Of a stretch of DNA of 56,939 nucleotides, positions 28,287-38,800 are shown in pieces. The stretch covers positions 1-56,939 of the forward strand of contig CAYYJO010000003.1 in assembly GCA_964472265.1 (NCBI GenBank), written 5' to 3'. Below the pieces are notes generated by a model. The model was not told the DNA's origin and searched no databases. It was given only the letters and a program-made list of their open reading frames with translations. The stretch comes from JAGNLA01 sp964472265 (GTDB lineage: Bacteria > Caldisericota > Caldisericia > JAAYUI01). Position numbers and translations under genes: made by a program. Position 1 is the stretch's first letter. The number at the start of each line of letters is the position of its first letter.

Positions 28287-28308
28287 ACCCCCGATTAACA
28301 TCGGGGGT
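28287..28308 (+). terminator. Terminator of the DUF5666 gene
   Basis: Stem ACCCCCGA / TCGGGGGT with a six-base loop, followed by TATTTGTTTT. It lies 20 bases after the stop. A near-identical copy with the same preceding CCAGCCG sequence lies at 29139-29163. Confidence 0.85.
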
Positions 28309-28396
28309 TATTTGTTTTACTGCAGGAACATCGGCCATTTGCCGATTTCATGGTTCCAGAGGATCAAGTTTCTTTAATCCATCACTTAAATATTGA

Positions 28397-28909
28397 TTAC
28401 TCTATATGCACTTTTCTAAAATTTATCTTTTTAGGTTCAGGGAATGTTACAGCCATGTGGTATAGTTTTTCATAATCGAGCCAGAAATCCTCACTTCTTT
28501 TTTTTCTATATTCTTTGATCAAAGGGTCAGCCAAGGGATAAGTTTTTTTAATAGAATCTCTCCAGTCTTTTGCGAAATCTTTCAGACCAACTTTTGTATA
28601 TCGAAGAATTTTAGCAATTAGATCGTATGATCTGCTAACTGTTTCAATATTTTTCTTATCTTCATCAGACAAATCAGCAAATGACTTGTTAATTAGATCA
28701 TCTTTTTTATTTAATATATACCTTCTTGCATCTATAAAATCTAGATCTTGTGCTATATCAAATACTTTAATATATGTCTCCGCAGTTGATTTCGATTTAT
28801 TTAAGTTAATTAGAAGCCAAGCGCATAATGTAGAACCCAATGTAGCAAGAGCAGTCAATATTAAAGAAATGACTGTTAATGATGATACAGTATCAATACA
28901 TTGTTCCAT
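28397..28909 (-). CDS. AT-rich gene for a single-helix anchored cytoplasmic protein (DUF4760-like)
   Basis: A 170-residue protein. One N-terminal membrane helix (about 8-34, TVISLILTALATLGSTLCAW) is followed by a charged helical domain with DARRYILNKKDDLI and EDFWLDYEKLYH. The layout resembles DUF4760-type proteins, but that assignment is tentative. A GGAGGG ribosome site precedes the ATG, and a promoter-like pair lies upstream. Both the gene and its flanks are visibly richer in A and T than their neighbours, and the codons prefer A/T endings, suggesting recent acquisition. It sits between two near-identical terminator hairpins. Confidence 0.7.
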   Translation of the reverse strand: MEQCIDTVSSLTVISLILTALATLGSTLCAWLLINLNKSKSTAETYIKVFDIAQDLDFIDARRYILNKKDDLINKSFADLSDEDKKNIETVSRSYDLIAKILRYTKVGLKDFAKDWRDSIKKTYPLADPLIKEYRKKRSEDFWLDYEKLYHMAVTFPEPKKINFRKVHIE

Positions 28910-28928
28910 ATTCCCTCCATTGAAATCA

Positions 28929-28957
28929 ATAATATATGCCCTTTGCTATTTTTGCAA
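28929..28957 (-). promoter_or_regulatory. Promoter of the AT-rich 170-residue protein gene
   Basis: On the minus strand, TTGCAA, 17 bases, TATTAT. The ATG at 28909 follows with a leader of about 12-15 bases that contains GGAGGG. Confidence 0.5.
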
Positions 28958-29138
28958 GTCCGTTCTGATCTTGATTAGAAATGGGTAAATTTTTCATAGA
29001 TTATTAAGTTGCAAACAAATTATAATTCCGTTCAACAGAGAAGAGTTGGATCATGTGACATGCACCAAAATACCATTTAAAAAGTGTCTGCTTGTTTCAT
29101 ATACAGTAAACTAACAATAAACACCACATTCCCAGCCG

Positions 29139-29163
29139 ACCCCCGATTTTTAATATCGGGGGT
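29139..29163 (+). terminator. Second copy of the CCCCCGA terminator hairpin
   Basis: Stem ACCCCCGAT / ATCGGGGGT, followed by TATTTATT and preceded by TTCCCAGCCG, exactly as before the 28287 terminator. No intact plus-strand gene lies just upstream, so it looks like a displaced or duplicated copy. Confidence 0.6.
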
Positions 29164-29279
29164 TATTTATTGGCAGCAACTTCGGTCACGCTGACCCAAA
29201 GTTCACTTTCCCGATTGGCGGTGAGGTTGAAGTAGTGGCCAGTTCAGGAGTAACCAAGCTCACTGTCAAAAAACACTGA
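29154..29279 (+). pseudogene. 3' remnant of a protein-coding gene
   Basis: An open frame runs from the hairpin to a TGA at 29277-29279, and its last 36 codons read like real protein: GSNFGHADPKFTFPIGG, then EVEVVASSGVTKLTVKKH. It has no start codon or ribosome site, and the frame begins inside a terminator. It may be the tail of a beta-sandwich secreted protein truncated by a rearrangement. The parent family is not recognised. Confidence 0.4.
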
Positions 29280-29282
29280 TTT

Positions 29283-32120
29283 TTAAAGCCTACACCTTTC
29301 ATGATTCAGAGTGTTTATCTTGTTTCCACCGCTTGGGTTTGCGCCTGTCTTGAATTTGATCCAGATGTCGCCGTTTTTTGTGTTGTAGGAGTATTTGGCT
29401 CCAAGCATTGCAACCACCGAGATTGGAACGTACAACTCACCAAAATATGTTGGACTGACCAAAGCGTTTGCCTTGTCAATGGCAACAGGCTGGCCATCAA
29501 CAAAGGCTATTGACTGTCCTTCGGTGAGAAGAACTTTTTTATCTCCATAAGCGAGCATGATGTAGGTATTGCCTTCATCTCCGTAGGTTGAGCAGGTTCC
29601 GCCTGACATCCAAAGCAACGTCGCCATGTCTGATGCGCTGATAAATGGTGATTTGAACGCAACTTTTACAGGCTGGCTGATCCAGTCGGACACGTCGAGT
29701 TTGTTGACCGTCACCGCCGAGGACTGGGTTTTAAGGTTGATGGCAATTTCGGGGGAGAGCAGGAAACGGTTGAAGTTGTAGTGGATTGACGACCAATCAT
29801 CCGAGAAAGCCTCGATGTTTATGGTCAGCTGTTGCGGGTCAAGCTCGAACATGCCCTTGAAGGAGGAGTCACTTTCAACGTGGATCGCTTCATCGCCAAC
29901 ACGCACATATTTTGCGCCCGGGGCAATTCCGTTGATTTTGAAGATGTTGCCCGATTGAGGGGCAATACTGTCTATGTCGAGATTTGGCAGGCTTGTGTCT
30001 TTCCAGGCGAAGTCGGCTTTTCCAAAAACACCCTTTGCAAGATAGGAGTCACGTCTGCTGTCTTTGGAAAGCTCGTTGTAAACTACATAATCGCTGCTCA
30101 TACCTTCAAAATCCACCATCAGGCAGCCGTCCAGTGCGTTGGCGCTGTTTCCTGCAAAAACCGTCAGATATTTTGAGGTGTTGTAGCATTTGTTGATGTA
30201 GCAATAAATTATGCCTTCGTCAGGCCTTGAAAACGTCTGGCCACCTACAGAGAACCGTCCGTCGCCGAACTGTACGGGGAAGCAGTTTGAAATATCAGCT
30301 GTCATTGAATTGACCGATGGGTCACCGAACAGGTAGACGTCAGCCTGAGTAAGCATTTCTTCCGATACATCCGTGTCTGGCAGCAGGTCTACGCCGTATG
30401 AGTTTGCTGATTGAAGATAGCGGTAGAAGAGCCTTGCCCAGTATTTAGAAACCATGATCTGAGCCATGTCTCCGCCCTGTGTGCCGTAGACAACAATTGA
30501 GTAGCGGCCACGGTTGATGCAGTCGGAGAGCGGGCCTGTTGGCGGAAGATTTGACCTTGACGGGAACCACACCCTTGGATCGATGACCACGTCGGTTATT
30601 GGCGAAGGAGTTTCCACAGTTTCCGTGTAATCGTTGATTATGATGCGTTTGTAGGCGTCTTCACCGTCTTCCTTGTAGTAGATGTCTGCTTCAATGTCGA
30701 CCCAGGTTGCGCCGCCCCTTGCGCCAAATGAGATGTCGGTTGTGTATGTGCCATCGTCGTTTTGTGTAGCCTTCATTCCAGACACCCAAACGTCAAGATG
30801 TGAAGCTCTTGCAAGCCAGTCCAGGAAAAAGTTCCCTGGGATGTCTTCGCCGAAGTTTTCCACGCAATAATCCCAAAAATCGTAGGCGTCAGCTCGATTG
30901 CCTTTGTAGGCATCGACAAACCCGGAGATAAGGGACGTGAATTTTGAATCACCGAGGAAATATCGGAGCATGTGATAAATCCAGGGGCCCTTGTTGTAGG
31001 CGATGTGGGTTCTGATGTCAGAGTTTGCGTTTGTAAGGTAAAGCAATGGCGTGTCACCATTTCGGTCGATGTAGGAGAAATAGTTGCCGATGTCCTGGGT
31101 CATCATCTCGATCATCTTGTATCGACCTTCAACCGATTCGTTGTATAGGTATGAAATGTAGGAGACAAGGCATTCAGTTGTCAGCACTGCCGAGTTGTCG
31201 TTGCCCATGTAGGTGAGGATAGTTCCCGGTGTCCAGCAGTGGCCGATCTCATGGGCAAGAAGATTTCTCTGCCTTCCTTCAAGGGGTTGATTTAGCGACG
31301 ACGTGTAAATGAGAGTCATTCCGGCAGGCCCCATGCCACCGTTTATGTAATCGCTGACTTCAACAAGCTGATATCTGGTTTGGGGGAACAGCCCAAGATA
31401 TTTTTCGTGGTGTTCGATGATTGCCTGGATTTCTTCAACATATTGCTTGCCAAGCTGTATGTGATTCTGGAAGAAATAGACTTTTATCGGGGTTGCGTTG
31501 TAAAAGCCATCAACGGTTTTGTATGGCCCGGCTCCACAGGTGAGGTACTGGCTCTGATAGTCGAGTTTGTAGGTTGTTGTTCCGCCAGATGACGACATTT
31601 CCTTGCCGATGCAGTATGTTTTCCATTCTGCCGGGGCTTTGATGGACAGGGTCGTGTCCTTTGGCAGCCAGTAGTTTTGCTCGGGAATTTCCGGGAGCCA
31701 GCCGTACACGAAATGTGCCATGTCCTCACCGACATACACAGCGTTCATCTGCCTCGGATCGCCAGGTGCGTAGCCGTCGTACTCGATGTGGAGTTTATGT
31801 GTTTCATCCTCTTTTGCTGGGGTGAAGATGTCGATGGTGCCGTAGCTGAAGTAGGCAGGAACCTGTTTGTCGTCGAGGGTCAGTGCGGTTATTTCGTAGG
31901 AAGGGTCAAGCTCAAGCTCGAACTCCAGCACATTTTCGTAAGGAGTCAGATCGATGTCGGCTTTTACCGAAAACCCATACGATTCAGGTGAAATTTCAAG
32001 GCTGACACTCATTTTTGACATGAGCACCGGCACTCTGTGAAGCGCCTGTGTGTCACGGGTGACCACTACCATTGAACAAATCATTATGAAAACAGTTGTG
32101 AGGACGAATAGTCTGCGCAT
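29283..32120 (-). CDS. Secreted M1-like (gluzincin) metallopeptidase with C-terminal stalk-type domain
   Basis: A 945-residue exported protein. The signal peptide (about 1-24, MRRLFVLTTVFIMICSM) is followed by an M1-type N-terminal beta domain. The zinc site HEIGH lies at 290-294, with a downstream Glu316 in TTEC. The later YNKGPWIYHMLRYF matches the M1 'YxKGxxxxHMLR' catalytic-Tyr region. The usual GxMEN exopeptidase motif is replaced by GGMGPAG, so a classic aminopeptidase activity is doubtful. The C-terminal half contains beta domains and ends with a copper-amine-oxidase-N-like stalk (about 840-930). The start at 32120 has AGGAGG six bases upstream and a near-ideal promoter; the frame is open 30 codons further upstream without such signals. 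Confidence 0.88.
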   Translation of the reverse strand: MRRLFVLTTVFIMICSMVVVTRDTQALHRVPVLMSKMSVSLEISPESYGFSVKADIDLTPYENVLEFELELDPSYEITALTLDDKQVPAYFSYGTIDIFTPAKEDETHKLHIEYDGYAPGDPRQMNAVYVGEDMAHFVYGWLPEIPEQNYWLPKDTTLSIKAPAEWKTYCIGKEMSSSGGTTTYKLDYQSQYLTCGAGPYKTVDGFYNATPIKVYFFQNHIQLGKQYVEEIQAIIEHHEKYLGLFPQTRYQLVEVSDYINGGMGPAGMTLIYTSSLNQPLEGRQRNLLAHEIGHCWTPGTILTYMGNDNSAVLTTECLVSYISYLYNESVEGRYKMIEMMTQDIGNYFSYIDRNGDTPLLYLTNANSDIRTHIAYNKGPWIYHMLRYFLGDSKFTSLISGFVDAYKGNRADAYDFWDYCVENFGEDIPGNFFLDWLARASHLDVWVSGMKATQNDDGTYTTDISFGARGGATWVDIEADIYYKEDGEDAYKRIIINDYTETVETPSPITDVVIDPRVWFPSRSNLPPTGPLSDCINRGRYSIVVYGTQGGDMAQIMVSKYWARLFYRYLQSANSYGVDLLPDTDVSEEMLTQADVYLFGDPSVNSMTADISNCFPVQFGDGRFSVGGQTFSRPDEGIIYCYINKCYNTSKYLTVFAGNSANALDGCLMVDFEGMSSDYVVYNELSKDSRRDSYLAKGVFGKADFAWKDTSLPNLDIDSIAPQSGNIFKINGIAPGAKYVRVGDEAIHVESDSSFKGMFELDPQQLTINIEAFSDDWSSIHYNFNRFLLSPEIAINLKTQSSAVTVNKLDVSDWISQPVKVAFKSPFISASDMATLLWMSGGTCSTYGDEGNTYIMLAYGDKKVLLTEGQSIAFVDGQPVAIDKANALVSPTYFGELYVPISVVAMLGAKYSYNTKNGDIWIKFKTGANPSGGNKINTLNHERCRL

Positions 32121-32136
32121 GAGACCTCCTGAAATC

Positions 32137-32165
32137 ATTATGCCAAATTTTCCCAAAAATGGCAA
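32137..32165 (-). promoter_or_regulatory. Promoter of the M1-like peptidase gene
   Basis: On the minus strand, TTGCCA, 17 bases, CATAAT. The ATG at 32120 follows after a short leader with AGGAGG. It is divergent from the promoter of the first tandem protease at 32290. Confidence 0.65.
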
Positions 32166-32289
32166 ATTTTGACTTTCCGAAATCCAGATCTTATTGATTG
32201 TTATTGCCAAGCGGAACCTACAGTTTAGAGATTGCCTGACATGTTTTTAAAGATAAAATGACATATAAAAGTTAAATGTTTCATAAGGA

Positions 32290-32317
32290 TTGCATTTTAT
32301 AACCTGACGCGTAGAAT
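32290..32317 (+). promoter_or_regulatory. Promoter of tandem protease 1
   Basis: TTGCAT, 16 bases, TAGAAT. The leader to the ATG at 32350 is about 26 bases and carries GGAGG. Confidence 0.55.
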
Positions 32318-32349
32318 TGAAGTGGAGAATTGTTATTATGGAGGTTTGT

Positions 32350-35300
32350 ATGAAGAAAGCTTTGGCTTTTGCGGTTGTAGCTATGCTCGTTCTCTCGGTT
32401 TTTATCCCAATGAAGAAAACACACGCTCTGGACAAGATCGATATCTCCATTATGAAGATGGATCTGACAAGAAATGAGATGATTCCAGTCGTAGTTGAGC
32501 TTGAGGGAAGTACGGTTGTTGACGTTCTCACTTTTGAAGGGAAGAAACCATTTTCCAACTTCGAAATCATGCGCACCGACAACAGGATGGCCTCGTTTGT
32601 TTATAACAAACTCAAAGCAACACAAGAATTTGCCATATCTGCAACAAAAACAATTTCCTCCAATATCGTAATCGGCTCGTCGTTCCAGTATGTACTCAAT
32701 GGGTTTTATGCTGAAATGCCAGCAAACAAAGTGGTTGAGCTTGCCGACATGCCATTCATAAAGAGCATCAATTATGTTCAACCGCAGCATCTGGATCGCA
32801 CAAGGTCAAGAGTATTCCTGGGTGCTGAAAAAACCTGGAACACAGTTGTCGATCCCCAGGGAAGGGCTGTCAATGGAAACGGCATTCTTTGCGCTGTGAC
32901 AGATTCAGGACTTGACTATACCCATGTGGATTTCGGTAATCAGTCGAGACCGACCGGGATGAAGATTCCAATCAGCCGTGACCTTGCCTACAACGACCCT
33001 GACTGCATGGAAGAGGATGAAAGCTATCACGGCACTGCTTGTGCAGGCATTGTAGCCGGTGAGGGTCCGACAAATCCAAAGACAAAAGTAAAAGAGTTGG
33101 GTATAGCGCCAAAGGCGAAGATTGCGGCATTTAAGATCGGAATGAAGCAACAGCAAGGTCTTTCAGGCGAAGGCACTATTGCTGCCTTCGAATATCTCAT
33201 TAAAGATAAGATCCAGGTTTCAAACAACTCTTATGGTGCTCCGGGTGGAAGGTCTTTCCTTGAGGCAGCCGAGAACAGGGCGGTGCTTGCTGGCGTTTGC
33301 GTCGTCGCCTCACAGGGGAACAACGGATCACCGAGCCAGTATATTCCAATTGTTAGTGGTTCCATGGCCTCTCCGGTTAATGTCATCGGCGTAGGTGCAC
33401 TCGATGATACCGACAGCGCAAGAATAAACATTCTCAACTCGCGGGACGAAAACATAAACAGCAAAAACAACATGGCCTATCTGGGTATGAATGGAAAGTA
33501 TCTCCCAAGCTCGTCCAAGCAGAATTTTGTTGTTATGGACTGCGGATGGGGCAGAACCGATGACTTCAAAGGAATTGATGTCAAAGGGAAAATTGCATTG
33601 ATTCAGAGAGGTCCAAGCCCAGCCCTTGCCAATGATTTTGGCCCTTCAATATCGTTCAAGGAAAAGTGCATCAATGCTGCAGATGCAGGTGCAAGAGCAA
33701 TGATTCTATACAACTACACATCAGGCCCGGTCAGAGCGATGTATTATGACCAGTCACAAGGAGAGACTCCCGATAAATTCAATTTTATCCCCAGTTTTGA
33801 GCTGTTTGATTCTAACGTAGGAATGACCCTTAGAGATGCTTTGCACAAAGACAAATCTTATTCATTGGGGAAGCCTACGAATGATCAAAATAGCATCAAC
33901 ATCTCGATTGAAATAACCATGACTGGGAATATTGCATCATTCACTTCTTCCGGCCCATCTTTCAGGGGTTACTTGAAACCAGATGTGTCTGCGCCGGGTG
34001 AAGGTATTCACACATGCTTTGCCTCGACCACCAAGGAAACAAAAGGCATAAACAATGCTTATACGGAGCAATTTGGTGGAACGTCAGCTGCAGGGCCTTT
34101 TGTTGCAGGTTGCGCAGCGCTGGTCAGGCAGGCAAGACCAAACTGGGACGCTTTTGAAGTGAAAAGATCACTGATGAATACCGCGGAACCGCTGAAACGC
34201 TTTTCAAACGATTACTATATCCCGATGACAAGCCAGGGAATGGGTAGAGTCAACGCCAACCTTGCAGCAACGACCCCAATTCTGTTTGCGCCGGCGTCAG
34301 CTCTCATCATTGCAGATGGTGGCAGAATCAACATTACAGACCCACCGGCAGAGTTGTCTGATAGTCAGTCAGCAGCGACATTGCCAAGTGATGTTGTGGC
34401 TTCAAAGATTCCCGTAAAGATTACCAATTACTCGGAAAAACCTGTGAAATTAAGCCTGAGTGTAGAAATAAACTCAGCCAGGCCTGAGCAATTCAATGTT
34501 AATCTCACAAACACAGAGATTATTATCCCGGGAACGAACAAAATGGGTGTGTTGGGATCAGCATGGTTTGGCTTATCAATCGATCTTCCCCCAGGAAAAG
34601 TCAAGGGCTATCTCAATGACATCTACATCTGGGCAACTGAAAAGGTAACCAACCGAAAATGGCACATTGGCGTTTGCGTTTATAACAATGACCCGATGAT
34701 TCAGGGGGCAAACTCAACCTACGTGAGCAACTTTGAGTTTGAAAACACAACCTTCACCCCAAACGATGATGGGGATTCTGACACCATCAACGTCAAATAT
34801 GAGGTGGTCGGTGGATCAGTTGAATACGCTTCATATTTTGGAAACTTCCTCTACAACCTTAAATTCTACGTAATTGACCAGAACTCGGAGAAGTGGGTTC
34901 TAATCAAATCTGAGCCATATCTTGAACTTGGCCCACAAAGTTTAACCTGGGACGGAAAGGATGCAAACGGCAACTTTGTCTTGCCAGATGGAGACTGGAA
35001 GCTGTCCATGACTTGCCAGGCTACATTGATAGATACGAGTAGAATGGTCTACGTAAACGTTGAAGACTGGCCAGGAGCCATGTTTGATCTGGACAACACA
35101 ACGTTCACGATAGATAAAAGCCCTGTTCCGCCACTGCCAACCCTTTACGCATTTGTCAAACCCACTGAACCTGGTGTCGGTCAAATGTTCGAAGTTGGCG
35201 TCTATATCAAAAATGCCACAAACATAAAGAGTATGCAGTTCAAGGTGATAATGCCCGGCGCCAGCGATGTTGTTCAGTATATGGGTTATTCAAAGGGCGA

Positions 35301-35748
35301 TTTCATGACCAAGAATGAGCCGATGGCACTTTACTCGTGCGAATATGACAGGGACAAAGACCAGCTCACAATTGACATTCAAAGGGCGGTGGATGGTGTA
35401 TCCGGTGAGGGCTGGGTCCTTGACCTGAAGTTTATGGCCAAGGAAATGAACTTCTTTGATGTCCAGTTCTCGGATGTAAACATGTCCATGCTGGGCGATA
35501 CGATGAAAGAGGTTAAAACAAAAGCATTCTTCAAGAACGCGGAGATTTCGGTGTTCAAGGAAGCCTTTGACCCGACAGATTTCAACCACGACACAAAGAT
35601 AAATGACGAAGATCTGAAGATTCTCTTGGATTGTATGGACTCCAAGGATGGCGACGGTCGATACAACTGGCGTTGTGATTTGAATTACGACCTGGTCATA
35701 AATATTGAAGATTACGCGATATTCTCAAAATCCTACAGTAAACGCTAG
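32350..35748 (+). CDS. Tandem S8 protease 1: subtilase with cohesin-like and dockerin domains
   Basis: A 1132-residue secreted subtilisin-like protease, first of four tandem paralogues. Signal peptide about 1-24; propeptide to about 155, ending in the basic motif RTRSR. Catalytic residues are Asp185 (TDSGLDYTHVDFG), His227 (HGTACAGIVAGEG) and Ser579 (GGTSAAGPFVAGC), with the oxyanion Asn in ASQGNNGSP. A PA-type domain is inserted before the serine (about 385-525). Fn3-like and FlgD-like beta domains follow, with TPNDDGDSD near 805. A cohesin-like domain covers about 930-1060. A dockerin with two calcium loops ends the protein (FNHDTKINDED and DLNYDLVINIED). GGAGG precedes the ATG; the frame is open 11 codons upstream. 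Confidence 0.93.
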   Translation: MKKALAFAVVAMLVLSVFIPMKKTHALDKIDISIMKMDLTRNEMIPVVVELEGSTVVDVLTFEGKKPFSNFEIMRTDNRMASFVYNKLKATQEFAISATKTISSNIVIGSSFQYVLNGFYAEMPANKVVELADMPFIKSINYVQPQHLDRTRSRVFLGAEKTWNTVVDPQGRAVNGNGILCAVTDSGLDYTHVDFGNQSRPTGMKIPISRDLAYNDPDCMEEDESYHGTACAGIVAGEGPTNPKTKVKELGIAPKAKIAAFKIGMKQQQGLSGEGTIAAFEYLIKDKIQVSNNSYGAPGGRSFLEAAENRAVLAGVCVVASQGNNGSPSQYIPIVSGSMASPVNVIGVGALDDTDSARINILNSRDENINSKNNMAYLGMNGKYLPSSSKQNFVVMDCGWGRTDDFKGIDVKGKIALIQRGPSPALANDFGPSISFKEKCINAADAGARAMILYNYTSGPVRAMYYDQSQGETPDKFNFIPSFELFDSNVGMTLRDALHKDKSYSLGKPTNDQNSINISIEITMTGNIASFTSSGPSFRGYLKPDVSAPGEGIHTCFASTTKETKGINNAYTEQFGGTSAAGPFVAGCAALVRQARPNWDAFEVKRSLMNTAEPLKRFSNDYYIPMTSQGMGRVNANLAATTPILFAPASALIIADGGRINITDPPAELSDSQSAATLPSDVVASKIPVKITNYSEKPVKLSLSVEINSARPEQFNVNLTNTEIIIPGTNKMGVLGSAWFGLSIDLPPGKVKGYLNDIYIWATEKVTNRKWHIGVCVYNNDPMIQGANSTYVSNFEFENTTFTPNDDGDSDTINVKYEVVGGSVEYASYFGNFLYNLKFYVIDQNSEKWVLIKSEPYLELGPQSLTWDGKDANGNFVLPDGDWKLSMTCQATLIDTSRMVYVNVEDWPGAMFDLDNTTFTIDKSPVPPLPTLYAFVKPTEPGVGQMFEVGVYIKNATNIKSMQFKVIMPGASDVVQYMGYSKGDFMTKNEPMALYSCEYDRDKDQLTIDIQRAVDGVSGEGWVLDLKFMAKEMNFFDVQFSDVNMSMLGDTMKEVKTKAFFKNAEISVFKEAFDPTDFNHDTKINDEDLKILLDCMDSKDGDGRYNWRCDLNYDLVINIEDYAIFSKSYSKR

Positions 35749-35769
35749 CTCGAACTGAACCACCGTTTT

Positions 35770-35797
35770 TATGCCGGCTATGCCAATAGTCGGCATA
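35770..35797 (+). terminator. Probable terminator between tandem proteases 1 and 2
   Basis: Stem TATGCCGGCTA / TAGTCGGCATA with one G-T pair and a six-base loop, followed by a short ATTT. The T tract is weak, so termination may be partial. Confidence 0.5.
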
Positions 35798-35814
35798 ATT
35801 TCGGTTGCGATTTA

Positions 35815-35842
35815 TTGTTTTTAACAGACAGGTTGCTACAAT
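35815..35842 (+). promoter_or_regulatory. Promoter of tandem protease 2
   Basis: TTGTTT, 16 bases, TACAAT with a TGC extended -10. It places the transcript start near 35849, upstream of the GTG start at 35875 but downstream of the in-frame ATG at 35815. The ATG is therefore excluded as the start. Confidence 0.65.
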
Positions 35843-35874
35843 CGATAGCAAATTTTTCTTTCCCCGGAGGAAGT

Positions 35875-38800
35875 GTGAAAAATATTGTAGCAACAGTATG
35901 TGCCATAACCATGATTATGGCCTTCACCACGCCCATCAAGTCGGCAAGCGCGATTGACAAGATCGATTCAAAGCTTGTTGCAATGGGGCTTGCCAAAACA
36001 GACAAGGTTGATGTCATCGTTGAGCTTGACGACCTAACGGTTGTCAGCGCATCAACATTCGACAAAAACATAGTTTATTCATCAAAAGAACTCATGAGAC
36101 CAGAGAATGTCGTGACCAAGTATCTGGAAAAGAAACTCGTCAGGGTTCAGAACTCCAACATCGACATTGTGAAAACCTTCTCTCCTGAGATCAAAATTGG
36201 TATGCAGTACCAATATGCTCTGAACGGCTATTTTGCAACCGTTCCATTGGATGCTGTTGAAAAAATCGCATCTCTCCCGGGCGTAAGGTATGTTTATTAC
36301 AGTGAACCGATGAATTTCTACAGAACAAGGGCAAGAGTTGCTCTTGGTTGTGAGAAAATCTGGTCAACACTCAAAGACAAGAATGGTAGACCGGTTGATG
36401 GCAATGGAATGCTCGTCGGTGTTACAGACTCAGGACTTGATTACACACACGTTGACTTTGGCGCACAGACATCACCGGTTGGTCCAAAAGTCAAAATCAG
36501 CCGTGACCTTGCCTACAAGGACAACGACTGCCAGGAAGAAGAAAACATACAGACTGTCGGACATGGAACGGCATGCGCAGGCATCATTGCAGCCGATGGC
36601 CCATTCAACAAAACGACCAACGTTTGGGAGAAGGGTCTTGCTCCAAAGGCATCGCTGGCTTCATACAAGCTTGGAATGAAAGACCAGATGGGTCTCAGTG
36701 GCGAAGGCATCATGGCTTCGTGGGAATTGAACATCAAAGATAAAGTTGATGTCTCCAACAACTCATACGGTGGCGTCGGTGGAAGATCGTTCACAGATAG
36801 AGCTCAGGAAAACTGCATCAGAGCAGGCTGTGTTGTTCTCGCGGCTCAGGGCAACGAAGGCTCACCTGGCGTGCTTCTGCCAATCCCATGCGGAACAACA
36901 TCGGCACCAATCAATGTTATCGCCGTTGCAGCACTCGACGACACAGATGCAGCAAAAATCGAAGTTGTTGATGCTGCCGATGAGAGCTTTAGAGACAACA
37001 TCTACGTTTCATCAGTTGGAAATACAGGCATGCAGTTCACGGCGCTCCTCAAGCAGTTTGATCTTGTTGATTGTGCATGGGGAAGAACAGTCGATTTCGA
37101 AGGCCTTGACCTTAACGGGAAAGTTGCTCTTGTCCAGCGTGGGCCAAGCGCTGATCTGAAAGCACAGTTTGGCGATCCGATCACGTTCAAGGAAAAATGT
37201 GAAAATGCAGCAAAAGCCGGTGCGAAGGCAATGCTTCTGTACAACTACGAGAGCAGTGAAATCAGAGCCCAGTATTGGGATCCTGCAAACGATGACCCAA
37301 AGAAGCTCAAGCTTGTACCGACATTTGAACTCTCAAACTATATCCAGGGATATGCCATCAGGGATGCACTTCATGCTGGGCATGACTGGGATTTTGGTTC
37401 TGTAGATAAAAATCAGAATAAATTTACCATCCAGGTGAAAGAGATCGGACGCAAGGGTATCGTCTCAACCTACTCATCATCAGGCCCGAACTACTTTGGC
37501 TACCTCAAGCCAGACGTTGCAGCGCCAGCGGATGGAACTCACACAACAGCTGCCTATTTCATGAAAAAATACTTCAAGAGTGATTACTGGGAAGTTTTCA
37601 ATGGTACATCGGCAGCAACGCCAATGGTTTCTGGTTGTGCAACCCTCATCAAGCAGGGCAGACCGGAATGGTCGCCGTATGAAATCAAGAGAGCCCTCAT
37701 GAACACCGCAGAACCGCTCAAGAGACTCTCAGGAGACTACTATGTCCCGATGACAGTCCAGGGAATGGGCAGAGTCAACGCTCAGTCAGCCATCCTCTCA
37801 AACCTGCTTTTCCAGCCTGCATCAACGCTCATCCTTGCAAAGTCTGGCAAAACAAATATGACAGACCCGGCACCGGAACTTTATGATGACAACGCAAAGG
37901 CATCAATACCGGCAGATGTACTTGGATCACGAATCCCTGTCAAGATTGTTAATTATTCAAACAAACCATCAAAGATCGGTCTAAGCTTCGAAATCAACTC
38001 GGCAAGACCTGAACAGATCGGTGTAAACCTTACAACAACAGAGCTTACAATTCCGCCCGCAGACGCAAAAGGTAATCCTGGCTCAGCATGGTTCGGTGTT
38101 GATGTTAAGCTCCCAGAAGTTGTCAAAGGCAGACTTAATGACATCTACATTTGGGCAACCGACAAATCACAGAACAAGAAATGGCACATCGGAGTCTGTG
38201 TTTACAATCAGGATCCGACCGTGCAGGGCGACAACAACTCTTTCGTTGACGAACTCGAAGTAAAAACACCATACATCTCACCAAACGGTGACGGTGAAGA
38301 CGAAGTGCTCGAAGTCAATGGCGAAGTATCCTGTGGAAATTTCAATGTCCAGTCCTTTGACAACTATCTCACGGGTGCCCAGATCTGGGTTTCAGACCAG
38401 AACCAGGAGAGATGGATAAAGATCAAGGATGAGCCACTCCTCGAACTTGGACCATTCTCGTTCAAGTGGGATGGCAAGGATGAAAACGGCAACTATGTCC
38501 TGCCGGATGGAAACTGGTCTTTGCAAGTGATTTTGCCATGCTATTTCTATAATGGCCAAAGTGTTGTCGGGCAATGGATATATGCAGATTTGGCAAATTC
38601 TGACTTCACAATCGAGAAGAGCCCTGTGCCACCTCTACCAACGTTGTCAGCGCAGGTTCTGCCTCTTGAGCCAGGTGTGGGTCAGATGTTTGAAGTCGGC
38701 TTGTACCTTAGTCATGCAACCGATGTGAAGAGCATCCAGTTTAAAATCAACATTCCTGGTGGCTCAAGCATTGTCCAGTACATGGGATATGACAAAGGCG

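Larger units (their letters stand above)
28910..29282. other. 373-base intergenic stretch: promoter, duplicated hairpin and gene remnant
   Basis: The left part is AT-rich and holds the promoter of the gene at 28397-28909. Bases 28958-29125 show no recognisable feature. A terminator-like hairpin follows at 29139-29163, and then a short coding remnant ends at 29279, just before the stop of the opposing metallopeptidase gene. Confidence 0.6.

Noticed and set aside
32281..32790. Minus-strand frame of 169 residues over the start of tandem protease 1
   Set aside because: It is antisense to a clear signal peptide and propeptide, has no ribosome site, and has the Cys/His/Tyr-rich composition of a shadow frame.
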